A DNA stretch of 64,000 bases, from the NCBI GenBank assembly GCA_017163975.1, contig JAFFSR010000221.1, positions 186,001 to 250,000 on the forward strand. The letters run 5' to 3'. A program made the position numbers and the translations under genes. The DNA comes from Anastatus disparis (Eukaryota; Arthropoda; Insecta; Hymenoptera; Eupelmidae). This document shows positions 35,501 to 48,639 of this stretch, one piece after another. Under the pieces are notes generated by a model. The model ran no database searches and had not been told where the DNA came from. It saw only the letters and a list, made by a program, of their open reading frames with translations. The stretch's first letter is position 1; each line of letters opens with the position of its first letter.

Positions 35501-38500
35501 TGGCTTTTTTATTTTACTTTTGTTTCCATAATTCGTAAGTATATATTGTTGCTATGATTTAAGTAAATATACAAGCTCTTCGATATACGTGAGAATATAA
35601 TTTAGTGAAAAATTTTTCAAAACGCATTTTCATTTTGCATGCATAATTTCATTTCAATCACACGTTTGATTTTTATTTTCGGATCGGATATCATATATTT
35701 CTAAGTAAATATAAAATAATGAAATATAAAAAAAGGTTACATTTTGTTGTGCATAGTGCCTTTCTTTAAGTATAATAATATTCATATAACCTAAAATATT
35801 TTTATCATATTCTAATCAGTGCGTACACGTATGCAACATGCAGATGGTAACAATAAAACATTTATTATTTTTGCCATCATCTATTTAAAACTATCCATTG
35901 CATGGTCTATAATTGTCAATCGTTAAACTTTTTATATAATCGCGTGATCACAGTTATTCGTTTAGAAAAAAAACTCGGAATAATGATTTGTTATGAATAG
36001 GTTACATTACAATAGGCTAAAATACTTAAATTTAATAATCAAAAAAAGGTAAAAAGAAAAATACAATTCTATTAAATACATAATGAATATTTAACTTCTT
36101 TTTTTTTCATTTTAATTTTTCATCACAATGAGTACGTAATTGAAAAATTCTTTAACTATAATTCGTATAATTGAATCTGCTTTTAATTAAAAAATATTAC
36201 ACGTTAATAAAAGTTTTTTATTGAATAATAAACAATCGATTAATTTTTCCACAAAGTAATAGCAAAAATTAATAATTTTCTTTTCTTTTTTTCAATAAAA
36301 CCGTAAATTTTCTCTTTTGAGTTAAAATAAAAAAATAATCGTTTAACCTTCTCGTAAATACATATTCAGAATCCATTATTAAGTTAAAAACCAAAATAAA
36401 AGAAAAAAAAGAACAAGATCTTAGCAATGAAACATCATTCGTAACCCCTTTCTTTAATAAACGGTTCGCTCACGTACAAATTTTATATATACATATAAAC
36501 ATTTGATATATAAACGCATACATGTATGCACGTTGCTATTACTCGCACGCGCCAAATATTATGTACCGCAACCACGCACGTTCCCCTTTTTATTTTTTTT
36601 ATTTTATTATTTATTATTTATTTTTAATTTTTCATTTCAATCTTACGGCGCACTTGCTGTAGAATAAAAGAAGAGGATAAAGTAAGATGAGTTTACTGAT
36701 TTATATTTTAGAGGGTCAAATCAAGCCCAAGGGTCACGTCCTCTTTTTCTTTTTTAAATTTTTTAGTTCAAGTGCCGCTGAGGATACCCACACACACATG
36801 TGTGCATTAGAAGAATGTCTTGTAATTTAGTTTTTTTTTTTAAGAATACAAATAGGATGGTTGTGTGTTTAAATAAAAAAAATTTTTACTTATTTTTTTT
36901 TCTTTCTTTCGTCGAAGAATGAAAGGATTGCCTTTTAAAAGGCTTCCAGTTCATTTATTATGCCTGTCGTTTCTCTACTTTGACTGCTGATAAACTATCG
37001 TAATCATTTAAAGAGAGAGAGAGAGAAAGAGACTTGGAATATATTTTGTGTGTACGCGCAAGGTTATAATAGCAAAGAGATTATTTTACAGTCTTGCATT
37101 GCAAGGCTTTTTCGAGTATTATTTTTTTAAGCGATACGAAATAGAATGTATATTTCTTTTTTTCTTTTGTGTATTACGTTTCTATTATTAATTGAAAGAC
37201 TTTGACATTGAAGAAAAGTTTTATGTCCATAAGAAGTATTATACGCTCGGAATTTTTTGATTAATAATGTTTCTCAGAATGAAAGAAATTTTAATTAAAA
37301 AATAGAATTTTCAAGTTCCATGTTAAATAATACGTATTATAAAATTATAAATCAATTTTAACATTTTCAGTAAAAATATTTAATAAAAGACAGAAAGAAA
37401 CTTTTAATTTACAAAGTAGTAAATACATAAACATTCGATAAATTAACGTCAGCATATATCAAAAACGTAAATAAAAATATTTATTTCAACTTCGCCGTAA
37501 CATATTCAATTAACTTTACATCTAATTACTCAAAGTGCACGATAGAACTTATATACATTTTAATCTTAATTTCATTCAAAGAGTGTCCAAGCCGCTCATC
37601 TTATATTTAGTTTTCTAGAAAACACGTATACGTGTGCCCTCAGAGAATTCACCTTTAATATCAATTAACTTTGAGAGATCGAAAAAAAGGTACAAAAAAC
37701 ACGAAACAAAGATTAAAAAAAAGAAGGAATAGTGGTAAACAGTAAATTATTAAAGGTATTTCTTTTGATAAAAAGTATAACGCAATCATTTCTAACATTA
37801 TCACTATATTACATGCTCCAATGTGTATATATTTATTTAATCGATCTATTTTTCTCATGGGGTCTGAAGTATATATATATAATATATATGAAATAATTAA
37901 AAGGTGCTTGTATATCTGCACGCGAACCTCAAGTTTTTTCGATCGATAATACGCTATGATGAAGGAATAAAAGAGAAATATTTTATTAAAAATATATGTT
38001 GGAATTAATGGATTGGATGGATGAGAAAATTATATGTTGCGTGAAATTTATTTAATAGTTAAATTACTAATTGTGTTTTTGGTACGATTGAGGTCGAAGT
38101 TTTATTGATATACATATTCGGTTTGTTTTAGAATCACCGCGTGAAGAAAAAAATTTTTTTGTGAAAAATTTTTATGGAAAATTATAGATTTGTTAAAGTT
38201 TATTAGCACAAAAGTTTCATTTAGAAAGCTATTGGCTGATAGTTAAATGAATTGAGTTTTTTTTTTGTTGGCAAAAGGAAACGTGTTATTTGAAAATGTA
38301 TAATAATAAAGTTAATTACATTGTTTACTTTAATATTAAACATTTTACTTTAAGATGTAAATAAGCTAATAATTTTTCAAAGTACAGCTACGTAGCTTTT
38401 GACGTTATGTGCTGACAAAGACGTTTTATTAAAAAACCTACTTTTATTGAACAATAAATCATTTCTAAACTTTACTTCTTCATTTGTCCTTTTTTTCATT

Positions 38501-39340
38501 AGTTTTTTTCATTTTCTTGAACAATAAACTTTGAAAATTATTTCCGCGATGGACCTGACATAGAAAATGTTGAACCTTTGTTTATCTGAAATTATGAGTG
38601 AACTTCTATACGTGTATATATATTTAGGTATGACAATGACTCACATATTAATTTGAACGAAAAGAAACTTCGCACGAAAAGAAACTTTGAATTAGGAATG
38701 ACAAACAAGTAACATCCATATAATTCTCTCGTTCCGCGTTAAGCAAAGAAAACGTTATAAACGATAGTTAAAAAATCTTCTATGCCTATAAATGAAAAAT
38801 AAAATTGTTCTTAAAAAATGAATAGCAAATATTTACTCGATGAATAACAAGAGTAAACGAAAACAGTGTTAGTTAAAAAAATATTTTGTTTATCGAAAAA
38901 AAGAAGTGCATGAAAAAATGTCTAGTTTGTCATTAATAAACTTTGCAGAAGATAACGTTAAAAGCTTTTTAAGAGTTATGAAAAAATTTTGTTAGATTAG
39001 GGAAAATGGTTTTTATAATGTATTTAAGTTTCGTTGATAAATTGTTGAAAATTCATTTTGACGGATATTTTCATGATTAAAAAAAATGTTTTAAATTAAA
39101 TTATTTATTGATTACATTTTTTTCACATATCAAAACGTATTAAAGCTTTTTCTTCTGATTAATGTATTATTGATGAAAAGGAATATATTTAATTCTGTTA
39201 GTGTCTTCCTAAGATATACGTAAATATATTTTTTTTGTTTAAGTAAATTTAGTTTGAAATTCTTATGACGTCGAAACGCTTTTTCCCTAATTTAATAAAT
39301 GATATAAAGATGTGAAAAGTTTTTTCGTCTAACAACTTTA
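32600..39340. other. Intronic AT-rich DNA, no gene seen
   Basis: The longest open frame here (34644-35009, minus, 121 codons) is dominated by Phe/Leu/Ile/Tyr encoded by A/T runs. It has no homology-like motif. GA repeats (about 37012-37032) and TA/CA patches are present. I see no exon or RNA gene. Confidence 0.45.
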
Positions 39341-39347
39341 TTTCTTT

Positions 39348-39387
39348 AATAATACGAGTCCAAAAACGTTTTTGAACTCGTATTATT
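39348..39387. repeat. 40-bp near-perfect palindrome
   Basis: AATAATACGAGT, C, CAAAAAC is followed at once by GTTTTTG, A, ACTCGTATTATT. All bases pair except one C/A mismatch, with essentially no loop. It lies 476 bp upstream of the proposed ratchet site at 39,863. It could form a cruciform or hairpin; function is unknown. Confidence 0.85.
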
Positions 39388-39837
39388 TACTTTTCCATAA
39401 TATCGAAATTTTCCCTTTTATTTTTAGCTTCTTTTTGAATAGCAAACTTAGGAATTATATCACGTGTTTTCAATGTTCAAAAATATTTAATTTTATTGAA
39501 ATTTTTTCAATTTTTCCTTTTCAATACTGAAAAAATTTTTAATAATGAAAAATTGACATTTTATACGCAAGCTTTGTTATCAATAAAAAAGGTTGTGCTA
39601 TAAACAAAACAAAATCCAATAGTGTGAAATTGTTTCAAATAATTTATTATAAGTATATGAATAATTAAATTCAAAGTTTACTTTTATTTAAATTTAATCC
39701 AAATAAATATGTAATGTAAATTTAATATTATGACAATATAGAATGAATGTTATTAAAATTTGTTTTATTGAAAGTTTATTAATAATGTCATGGCAAAAAT
39801 ATTAACATTTCAAACCTAAATAAATAAATTATTTTAA

Positions 39838-39870
39838 TACTTTTTTTTTCTTTCTGATTTCAGGTGAGTT
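39838..39870 (+). promoter_or_regulatory. Candidate recursive-splicing ratchet point RP1 (zero-length exon)
   Basis: A T/C-rich tract runs straight into TTTCTGATTTCAG and then GTGAGTT, so a 3' splice site is fused to a 5' splice site with the junction at 39863/39864. This combination is the known signature of ratchet points in long insect introns. It lies 27.2 kb from the donor at 12692. No open coding exon begins here. Confidence 0.55.
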
Positions 39871-40319
39871 ACCAAAATCATAAATCTTCCATCAATCAAT
39901 ACAACGTAAGTTAAATAATCACCTCATTTCAATCCTCCTAAACTCAGTCGACCACATAATTACTTAAAATTACTCTCTGTACATTCCAATGAAAAAAGGT
40001 CAAATAAATCACAATAAGAAAATCGAATGAACGGGAAATACTTGAAAAAAAAATGTCCCTTATAATATAAAATCATTTTTTCTCCCATCATATTGCTCTC
40101 GCGCGTGGACATTATCGATAAGAGAATTTCTATATACTCGACTATATATACCGGCATATAAACTGTCTGTATATAGTTTCCTATATACCCATATTACATT
40201 CTCTTCTTCTTCTTTTCACTCCCCCCTTTCCCTTCTCCTCTGTCTCTCTCTTTTTTCCTCCTTCTTTTTCTATATATATATATGTATAGTTATGTATATA
40301 GTCGTTGTCGTTTCGCGTA

Positions 40320-40644
40320 AAAAGGGGAAGGGGTTTAAAGGAAACGGCAAGCGCCGCGCGCTAAAAGCAAAGCGGTCAATTCAGTTGGGTTGCGCTCAGT
40401 CAAGTTGTAGCTTCTCGGTGCGTGTGGCTAAAACTTCCTTCTTTTTTTTAAACATCTTATTGGGATACTTTCATCATTTATAACGCGAAATAATTCCTCC
40501 AAGTTTTATCGATTTAGAAAAAATATAATATACATTCTATTTTATTTGGACTATATTCTGTGCTTTGAAAATTTTTAATATTTTGTGATATTGATTTGTT
40601 TATTTTTTGTGAAATGTGATCGATGATTTGAAAAACAATTATAG
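40320..40644 (+). promoter_or_regulatory. Possible alternative promoter and non-coding first exon
   Basis: A GC- and CpG-rich island in AT-rich DNA (GGCAAGCGCCGCGCGCTAAA) is followed by two initiator-like motifs, TCAGTT (40381) and TCAGTC (40396). A T-rich leader then ends at ATTATAG followed by GTATGT, a fair donor at 40645. The resemblance to the 12.1-12.7 kb first exon suggests a second start for the same gene. No coding sequence is evident. The strand is inferred from the donor and initiators. Confidence 0.35.
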
Positions 40645-42490
40645 GTATGTGCTCTATTATTGATTGTTTTAAATTTTATTTATTCGACTTTTACAATATA
40701 AATTATTTAAAAAATTAGGTTTAGTATTTTCGTAGACAGTTTTTTTTTTTAATAGAAATATTATTTCGACGTTACATTACAAGCTGAACGGAGAGTGTGC
40801 GGCGGTTGATTAAGTTTTATTAGTGACACGGTCACGTATCTGACGTTTCATTTCATACAGTAAATCAGCGAATTTTCTTTGATCAATGAAAGTTGATCTA
40901 GATATACTTTTTTTTTTTTAACTTCGTTAATTTAGATTCGACCGTATTAATTTTGAAATTTCTATTCCGGTTATGTACTAATTATTAAATTTCAAAGTTA
41001 ACCAATTTCATTATGTTTTATAATTACGTTATATATCAGAGATTGAATGAATAATTAATTGTGCTATTGGTCATAGAGCCTGAAATAGAAATGAAGTTTT
41101 TAATATTTAATTTTAAAAAAAAGTACAGGCGCTCATTAAAAGTTTATTATTTATATTTTTCAAATAAAACTTTCGGTCAGCTCAAAAGTTATAAATAATA
41201 TAACAACTTTCTATAACTACATTCACTAACAATCATTACGTTATCAAACAAAGCACAATAGAATTGTATAATTAAAAAGTATTGAATTAAATTGCTTTCG
41301 AAATTTTCGTAAAAGGTAATTAGAGCAACGTAAATTCACATGAAAAATAAATTTAACTTTTATACTGAAAAAAAGAAACATTAGTTTCTAATAAAAATCT
41401 ACTAAATCATTCTTATCCATTATTAAAACCTACCCTTCAACCGAAATTCTTTAACGTTAAAACCTTCTGTCAAATAAACTTTTGCCTAAGCTTGCGATCC
41501 ATTAAGCTCTTTTCCCCCCTCTGAAAAAAGAAAAAAAATTCAAAATAAAGTTCTTATCCTTCATCCAAAAGTAAAATAAAAAAGTCTTTACAATAATCTC
41601 TCTGATCTTTCGCTTTTTTTTAACTTACAAAATAATTCCCAAACTTTACCCCCTCGTAACTCGGAGACTTAATAATGAATCTCATTTTCCGTAATGAAAC
41701 GACGAACCTGAAGAGTACAGAACCTAATGGATAAGTTGTTATCAGTACGGACTGGAACACTGTCTAGATAATGGAACGTGTATGTATACACATATATTTA
41801 TAGTCCGGAAGTTCATAACATGCAAGTGAAATTATCATTTTCACGATCAATACCGATCGATATTATGCTTATCACCGTGTGTATATACAGGGTCATTAAA
41901 CTGTTTTTACGTTTGTACAGCATACGTGTACGTCTACGAGAGTTTGTAACTTAAGGGCTGATTGTTTTATTGCTGTTAGGGTGAGAGAAGCGTATGACAT
42001 TAGCATTGGAATGATGCTTTTTTGTTGGTTTTAGAGATTTTTGGAATAATTTTTGTTGTTCTTCGTGATTTCGAATAACGATAAGCTTTATTTTGTTTTA
42101 CTTTACTATTGTTTTGGCAGATTATGCGAAAGATAGATTTATTATAATGAAATGGGATTGAAATTCAAATATCTCGCTTGAGTCTTTGGATAAAAAAGAG
42201 AAATTTAGTCGTTGGTATAATAAACGCATTTGTGTACCTTTTTTTTGCAACCAAATCTTATAACTAATGGTATAATGTATCTTTGATAAAAATTGAAAAG
42301 CATTCTCGTAAATAATTAGTTTAGTAGTTTATTCAAATGCTTAATGTTATAAAAAGTATAACTTTGTTTAGTTGGAGAGACATTTAAATAATCGAAACGC
42401 AATAAAAAATACAATAATTCACTAATTTTTTTTCGAGATCGTTGAAATTTCTTACTAAAAAAATACATTAGAAAAAAATCCACCATCCTA

Positions 42491-42696
42491 ATTTTTTTTA
42501 ATTTTACTTAACGTCACTGTACTTATCATATCATTACGATGTTAATTAGTGACGGAGGTCGTTTCAGTGTGTTTGTGAACAAAGCACATGTAACGTACAG
42601 TAGTGCTTGTATAAATCAGCCGAGAGCGGGATTAGAACTCGGGTCCTCGAGATTACGAATCCATCGCTTTATCGACTGAGCCACTGACGACCTCAT
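42491..42696 (-). repeat. tRNA-derived SINE, copy 6
   Basis: The minus strand reads ATGAGGTCGTCAGTGGCTCA, then GGATTCGTAATCTCGAGG. A mutated B box (GAGTTCTAATCCCGC) follows, then CTCGGCTGATTTATACAAGC, TGTGCTTTGTTCACAAACAC and GACCTCCGTCACTAATTAAC. The 3' end is ACAGTGACGTTAAGTAAAAT. It is nearly full length and useful for building a consensus. No target duplication is evident. Confidence 0.88.
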
Positions 42697-43019
42697 AAAA
42701 TCAAATTCTACTTAAAGAATATCAACATAAAAGTCACCTATGAAAAATAACTTAAAACAACCTGTTTCCACTACAGCTTTCTTGAAGAAAAAAAATGAAC
42801 CGTAATTCGACATTCATAAACTACTTTAATGCAAATCACAAATAAATCAAACCTTTAAAATTTCTTCACAAAAATGAACCTTGAAAAACTTCAATGAAAT
42901 AAAAGCTGATGATTCGAAAAATGACGAATCTTATGCGTACAACATCAGTTAAAGTTTACGCTTCGGAAACGCGCTTATAGAAATCATTCGAGTACCATAC
43001 ACACATACATATAGATATA

Positions 43020-43130
43020 CGTGTACTCGCATACGTACGGCGATGCACAACAGTTATGCGGACTATTTCCTCAGAGCGCGGCGTATATACAGAGCCGGCG
43101 AAGAGCGGGTCTTATGCTCGATGAATAAAA
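43020..43130 (+). promoter_or_regulatory. CpG-rich patch, candidate regulatory element
   Basis: About 110 bp with clustered CpGs (GCATACGTACGGCGATGCAC, CAGAGCGCGGCG, AGAGCCGGCGAAGAGCGGG) stands out from its surroundings. A 79-codon frame crosses it but decays into Phe/Ile runs, and no splice sites fit. Regulatory use is an inference from composition only. Confidence 0.2.
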
Positions 43131-43446
43131 GAACTGTATGCTTTATCGCTTTATATTACCTTCATAGTTGTAGAATAAGGTGCATTGATTCCTCTCCTAG
43201 GAAGTACTACTGGGACGCTATATATACGAATTTCTTTTATTTTATTTTTATTTTTCTTTCTATTTATGCGTTTTACCTATGAGAAAAGTCAAGCAAGTAG
43301 AACCGCTTCTGGGCTGTTTCTACTTGTTCTTTTCTTATTTTTCTCTCTTTTTTTTTTCTTCTTTTCTTCGAGGCTTATGACTTTTCCGCGAACGACTGGC
43401 GTTTGTTTAATGGTAGTTTTCACGCAAATCACGTGTTTCAGGACAT

Positions 43447-43615
43447 GTTGCCGGTTGGTATGGAAAGAAGAAAAGAGAAAAAAAAAAGAAAAGAAATAAA
43501 GAAATGTATGTGTAAATGGCGAAGTTTTCGAAGTTGTCGGTTAGTATGGAGAAGAAAAAAAAGGAAAGAAAGAAACGTACGTTCGAATGGGTTGTTTTCG
43601 TGTAAAAATTTATGA
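43447..43615 (+). repeat. Two-copy tandem duplication, about 86 bp unit, purine rich
   Basis: GTTGCCGGTTGGTATGGAAA at 43447 recurs as GTTGTCGGTTAGTATGGAGA at 43533. Both are followed by an A/G-only tract. The later parts (AAATGGCGAAGTTTTCG versus GAATGGGTTGTTTTCG) are also similar. Diverged local duplication. Confidence 0.6.
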
Positions 43616-45266
43616 GCTGTAAATATTGTTAAACGATTATGTAAAAATATTTTAAATAATGTAAATATTGTTTAAATGTATTTTTGGACATAATAATCAG
43701 CAAGGCTGCAATTTTTTTTATCAGTTCAGGTGTACTTATTTGACAGTACTGTTATTTCGCTATTTGAATTATGAAACAATTTATTCTAATTATTTTACTC
43801 GTCGCAAACTTTTAATTATATATATTTTTCTCTTTTATTTTCTATTGTGACTTGAATTGTAGAAAAAAGTGTTAAAAATTATGATAAATGTGATTAAAGT
43901 GTGTAAAAATTTTACGTCAAATGCAAAATTTTAATACGCATCTTGAAAGAAATTTCTCCACAATAAAGATAACATTTACAGTACAGTTTTCACGCAGTTA
44001 AAAGAGAAAAAAAAGCTACCAAAACTCATTTTTTACCCATTTTACTGCAGTTAGCGTGACTTATATCTTTAAAAATCTTTTCTTTCTTCTCTTTCATATT
44101 CTCTCGCCTAAACTCAAAGTTTTATACGGCAAAAATGTTGGTAATCGTTATGGAGAAAGTTGCTAAAACGATTGGATATATATTTTGACTCAAGTACCGG
44201 ATACTGAAAATTTTCATATGCTTTTTTTTTATAGTGCAGTAAAATGAGCTAATGTAGTTAAACTAATTTTGTTTTTTCATTTTTCTAAATACGCTTGATA
44301 TATCCTATTTTAAGTAAAACAACTTAATATATGGGACCATTTTAGTCTAATTTATAATGCGCTCGTTAATGTTAATAAGTTTTTCGTTTTCGCTTTGAAA
44401 ACTAATCTTGTAGAGAATAGATTTATGTATATTCGTAATGCAATATGATGCGGAAGAGGGAAGCAATACGGGATATACTTTTAATGTTAATTTCAATTGT
44501 AGCGATTCTTCGAAAGCCGTTCCGTGGTTGTGAACAGGACAACGAACTAAACTTTAAAAATATGTCGAATTAATCATTATTTATTGATACGATTAAGTTT
44601 TTTTTTATTTACAATTTTCAAAGTCGATCGAATTTTATATAGTGCGTTTTAAGGGGCGTGGTGGTATCTCGAACGGCATGTTTGCGAAAAAATTTGAACT
44701 CTTCTGAATAATAATTTCCAAGCTTACGTTTTTACTTGTTGATAAATTCATTTCGAAATATTTTTGAGTTGGATTATGTTTATTAATTAAGCAAAGTACA
44801 TGCAATAAAATAATTTATTTTTTTTCAATTTTCTTAAATTTTTTCAAATTAACATTGTAATGTCTTAAATATCTATTCTAATGGAATTAGGTCTAAAAGT
44901 CACTACACTTTGTTTTAAATTTATACAAATAACTTTAATTTTTTCTAAACCAGAACGACAGATGACAAAAGAATTGCTAATCTTTAAACAAACTACATTA
45001 AATTGCGAATAAAAAGCAGTGATAAAAACGTCTCTATCAGAGGATGGGCCTAGCAAATGTATGTTACAAAAGCACTGATTTTTAATTTTAGCTTTATATT
45101 GATTGTTAAAAAATTAAGAGTCATCTTTAGCATTGTTGGAGGTGATTGCGTTATTTCTCGTAATATGTTTCACATGATTTATTACTGTTTGGATATTAAA
45201 AGCAATAAAAACTGGACTTTTTTTTAAGTTTAATATAGTCAAAACTACATAACATTGATTGTTTTT

Positions 45267-45435
45267 CCTGATAGGAAATTGACCATATTTTGGGCAAATT
45301 TCTGGTCAATGAAAGTTAAAATAAAGACTAACTAAAAATTTTTTTAAACAAAATTTAAAAATTTTTAAATAACAGTCATTTTAACTTATGTTGATTAAAA
45401 ATTTTGACCAAAACATGGTCAATTTTCTACCAAGG
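45267..45435. repeat. Fold-back element, about 75-nt arms
   Basis: The left arm (CCTGATAGGAAATTGACCAT, then AAAGTTAAAATAAAGACT) is complementary to the right arm (AGTCATTTTAACTT, ATGGTCAATTTTCTACCAAG). Between the arms is a short AT loop. It is unrelated in sequence to elements A and B. No open frame. Probably a MITE-type hairpin. Confidence 0.75.
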
Positions 45436-45899
45436 TTGACCTGATTTTAATATTAACAAAAGCTTTATTCAAAAAACAGTAAATTTAAAAAAATTTTATC
45501 TTTCTAAAAGCCTTTCTTGGGAGGGAAGCGGGGGAAGACCGGATGGATACTGCATTTGAATCGGTTAAAAAAAATTGAGGTTGTTTGAATAAATTTTGGT
45601 TAGATTTATTCCTTTAATGAAACGCGTATTCATTAAAACGATATAAAATATTGTTATACGCCGAGGTAGGCCACGTAAAAATTATCACAAAATTTTTGTG
45701 CCACTTTCAAAAAACAAAATATATAAATATAAAGATATTCTTTTCCTTTTTGTTTCTCTTTCTTTTTTAAAAAAAAGTGTTTCACATGAATTTTTTATGT
45801 ATCTCACAGTGCGTTTTGCATACTTCATTTGTGTTTTCTATGTTTTAGCTTTTAAATATAGGGTACAGCCTGATTCTCGAGTGAACATGAAACACTAAA

Positions 45900-48600
45900 A
45901 ATTCTTGATTTAGAAAACAAAATTTTACTCTTTATTTATCGTCCATTGTTACACGTAGATCATTAATATATATAACTTTCCTTAATTTTCTACCAGACGA
46001 TATAAAATTTTCCCTTTTTAAAAATATTACAACGATTGCACAATTCTATACTTACGAAGGAATTCCAGTAAGCATATATGCATACACGCGCATTAAAAAA
46101 AGAAAAATCTTTTACTTCCTCTAACAAGATTCTAAAACGAAAAATTTGCATGAAAATAACAGAGAGAGAATCGTCGACAATTTTATTGATATAACGTTCT
46201 CACGGCTGTTAAAAAAAATGAAATAACAAAACTAAACTCGAACTTTTAAAACAATTCCTCCTCTTCGTTTCAACAACTTTCAATTTAACTTATAAATTCC
46301 TACGATGCAAAAGAAGAAATAGAAAGAAACATAATGTTATTTAAATATTTTCACTTTGCATAGTCTATTTTTAAAAAACAGAAACGATTTAATAATGTTA
46401 ATAACAAATTTTCTTTTCACTTTGAAAATATCCAATTGTTATTTTTCTTCTTTTTTTTCGTTTCGCTTATTGCCCTGGGAAAATGTAAATGCGCCGGTGT
46501 TACACAGTGTACGAGTGCAAACGTGATTTTAAAATTAAGCCTAATAGACATGAACTTTTTCAACGAGATTATTCATTTCAGCAGATTATTGTTGTTCAAG
46601 GAAAAGTGATGAAGTAATTAAGCTGAGCTGTTTTTCGTTTCGTTAGGCCTCTCGTTATCTTATGAATTATATTATTATTGTTATCAATTTTTTTTCTTAT
46701 TTTTATTGTTTTGAAGCGTATAGTGCGCTGTTAGGTTACGGGATAACGGATTTAGTATATTGATCGCTTAATAATCCATGCATTCTTAGCAAAATACAGA
46801 TGCATGGAAATACTCGTATAGTTTGGATAGTTAAGCATGTAAGATTCGAATCGAATTTTAGATGATTATTTCTAAAGTTACAATGAATCTCTTTACCAAA
46901 TTTTAGAGAAAAATTTTTGATAAAAATCACGTTAAGCATGTAATGTTTACTGACTTAACATTGCTTTTATGGGAGCCAATTAATTTTCTGATCGTTTAAA
47001 ATTTATATATTCCTTACAATAATTAAATACATCATGAGAAACTATACAGAAATATTTTGAATTACAAGCATTCCAATGATATGTTGAAAATTTAATGTTG
47101 CTAAAGATTATTTTTAGATATCCAGCTGACAAAACGGTTATTTTTTTATTTCTTTAGCGAAACATTTCTTATGTCGAAAGCTTAAATTTTTAAGCGCGAT
47201 CCTAAACAGTAAAAATATTAATCTGTATAAGTAATATTAATTTAATGTATTAAAATAATTTTGAAATAGTTTATTAAATCATAAATTAGTAACGATATTA
47301 ATAAAACTATTTACGCAGAATATCCGTAACAAAATTAGCAAATCGAGCAAATCGAGCTCTCTCATTTGACTTGCAACATTGTTTAGAGTTGTAAAGTACG
47401 TACAACCAAATACTTTAAATTAGTTCTGGAAAGTTTATAATAACAATATATTAATTCTCATATAAAAATTCATTTATTTTCAGTAATTCACAATAATTTT
47501 TACAATTCTTTAAAATATCCTTAATTTTAAATTTACAGCAAGAGATTTAATTAAAAAAGTTAAACAAATTCCGTCTTATAACTGATAAGAAAGATCATAA
47601 ATCGACATCATAATTTCTCGAGATAATGAAAGTCAAATATTTTCATTTACATAAGTAAATGCAATATACAAAATCTATAAAAGACAAGCATCTGCGCTCT
47701 GTCTAACGCTGGCAAATCCTGATTGCTTTTTACTTAACTTCTTTATTCTCCGATGTTTCGAACAACAATTTTTTTTTTATCAACTTTCTGGTTTTGTTCG
47801 AAACATTTCTAGAAACTTCGATTATTTCATTTTTTTTAGATTAGAACAAAAATAGAATATAGTTTTAATCAATAACAAATAAACGTTATAAATAGATATT
47901 TAGAGATTTGAAATTATATTAGAACCGTTGAGAAAGTTACAAATCAACTTTTTTTTTTATTAAAAATATCTTTTTTTTTAATCATTATACTCTGTTCGCT
48001 AATAAATTTAATGAGACACATTTTTACAGTCAGCGTGTCAGTCAACATTATTTAACTTAAATATTCATTAACCAAAGTGTACTTTATTTGCTTTTTTTTC
48101 TAAAGATTGTAAAAATGTACAAAAACTTCTTTAATTTGCATTCCGTTCATTACGCAAAGTAATTTTTTTTTGTAAATTGAAGAATACATATTTAAGTCTG
48201 TATTTCGAGAACTTCATTTTATTTTTTTATCAAAAGCTTTTAATTTTTTACGAAGATATTTTTCGATAATTTACAATATTCTTTATGTAATATCCTGATT
48301 AAAAACAGAGTATTTTTATTAGTCGGAATATTAATTTCATGGTCAAAATGTAACATGTGACTAATGGCCAATTTCTGGTCTAAAATTATTTTCAATTTCT
48401 TCCTGTATTAAAATAAACTATTTATTATCACCGATACATAATTTATATATTACAAGAAAAAAAAAGCTTTAAATTTTTTCCCATCCCATTACAGAATTTA
48501 TAAATTTTAAAAATCAAAAGTAACCTTGGTAGAATAAACTGGTTGAAAAAGAAAAAGAAGCTATAAAACATTAAAATTCCAAAAAAAGTGTTCAACCAGC
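45900..48600. other. Intronic AT-rich DNA, no gene seen
   Basis: No frame, RNA or long repeat that I can support; only homopolymer and AT-rich tracts. Confidence 0.4.
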
Positions 48601-48639
48601 AAAAAAAAAAAATAAGAAGAAGCAAAAAAAAAGGCTAAA

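Noticed and set aside
43710..43745. Ratchet-like site (T tract, CAGTTCAG then GTGTAC)
   Set aside because: The donor half does not fit the consensus beyond GT, and the pyrimidine tract is interrupted.
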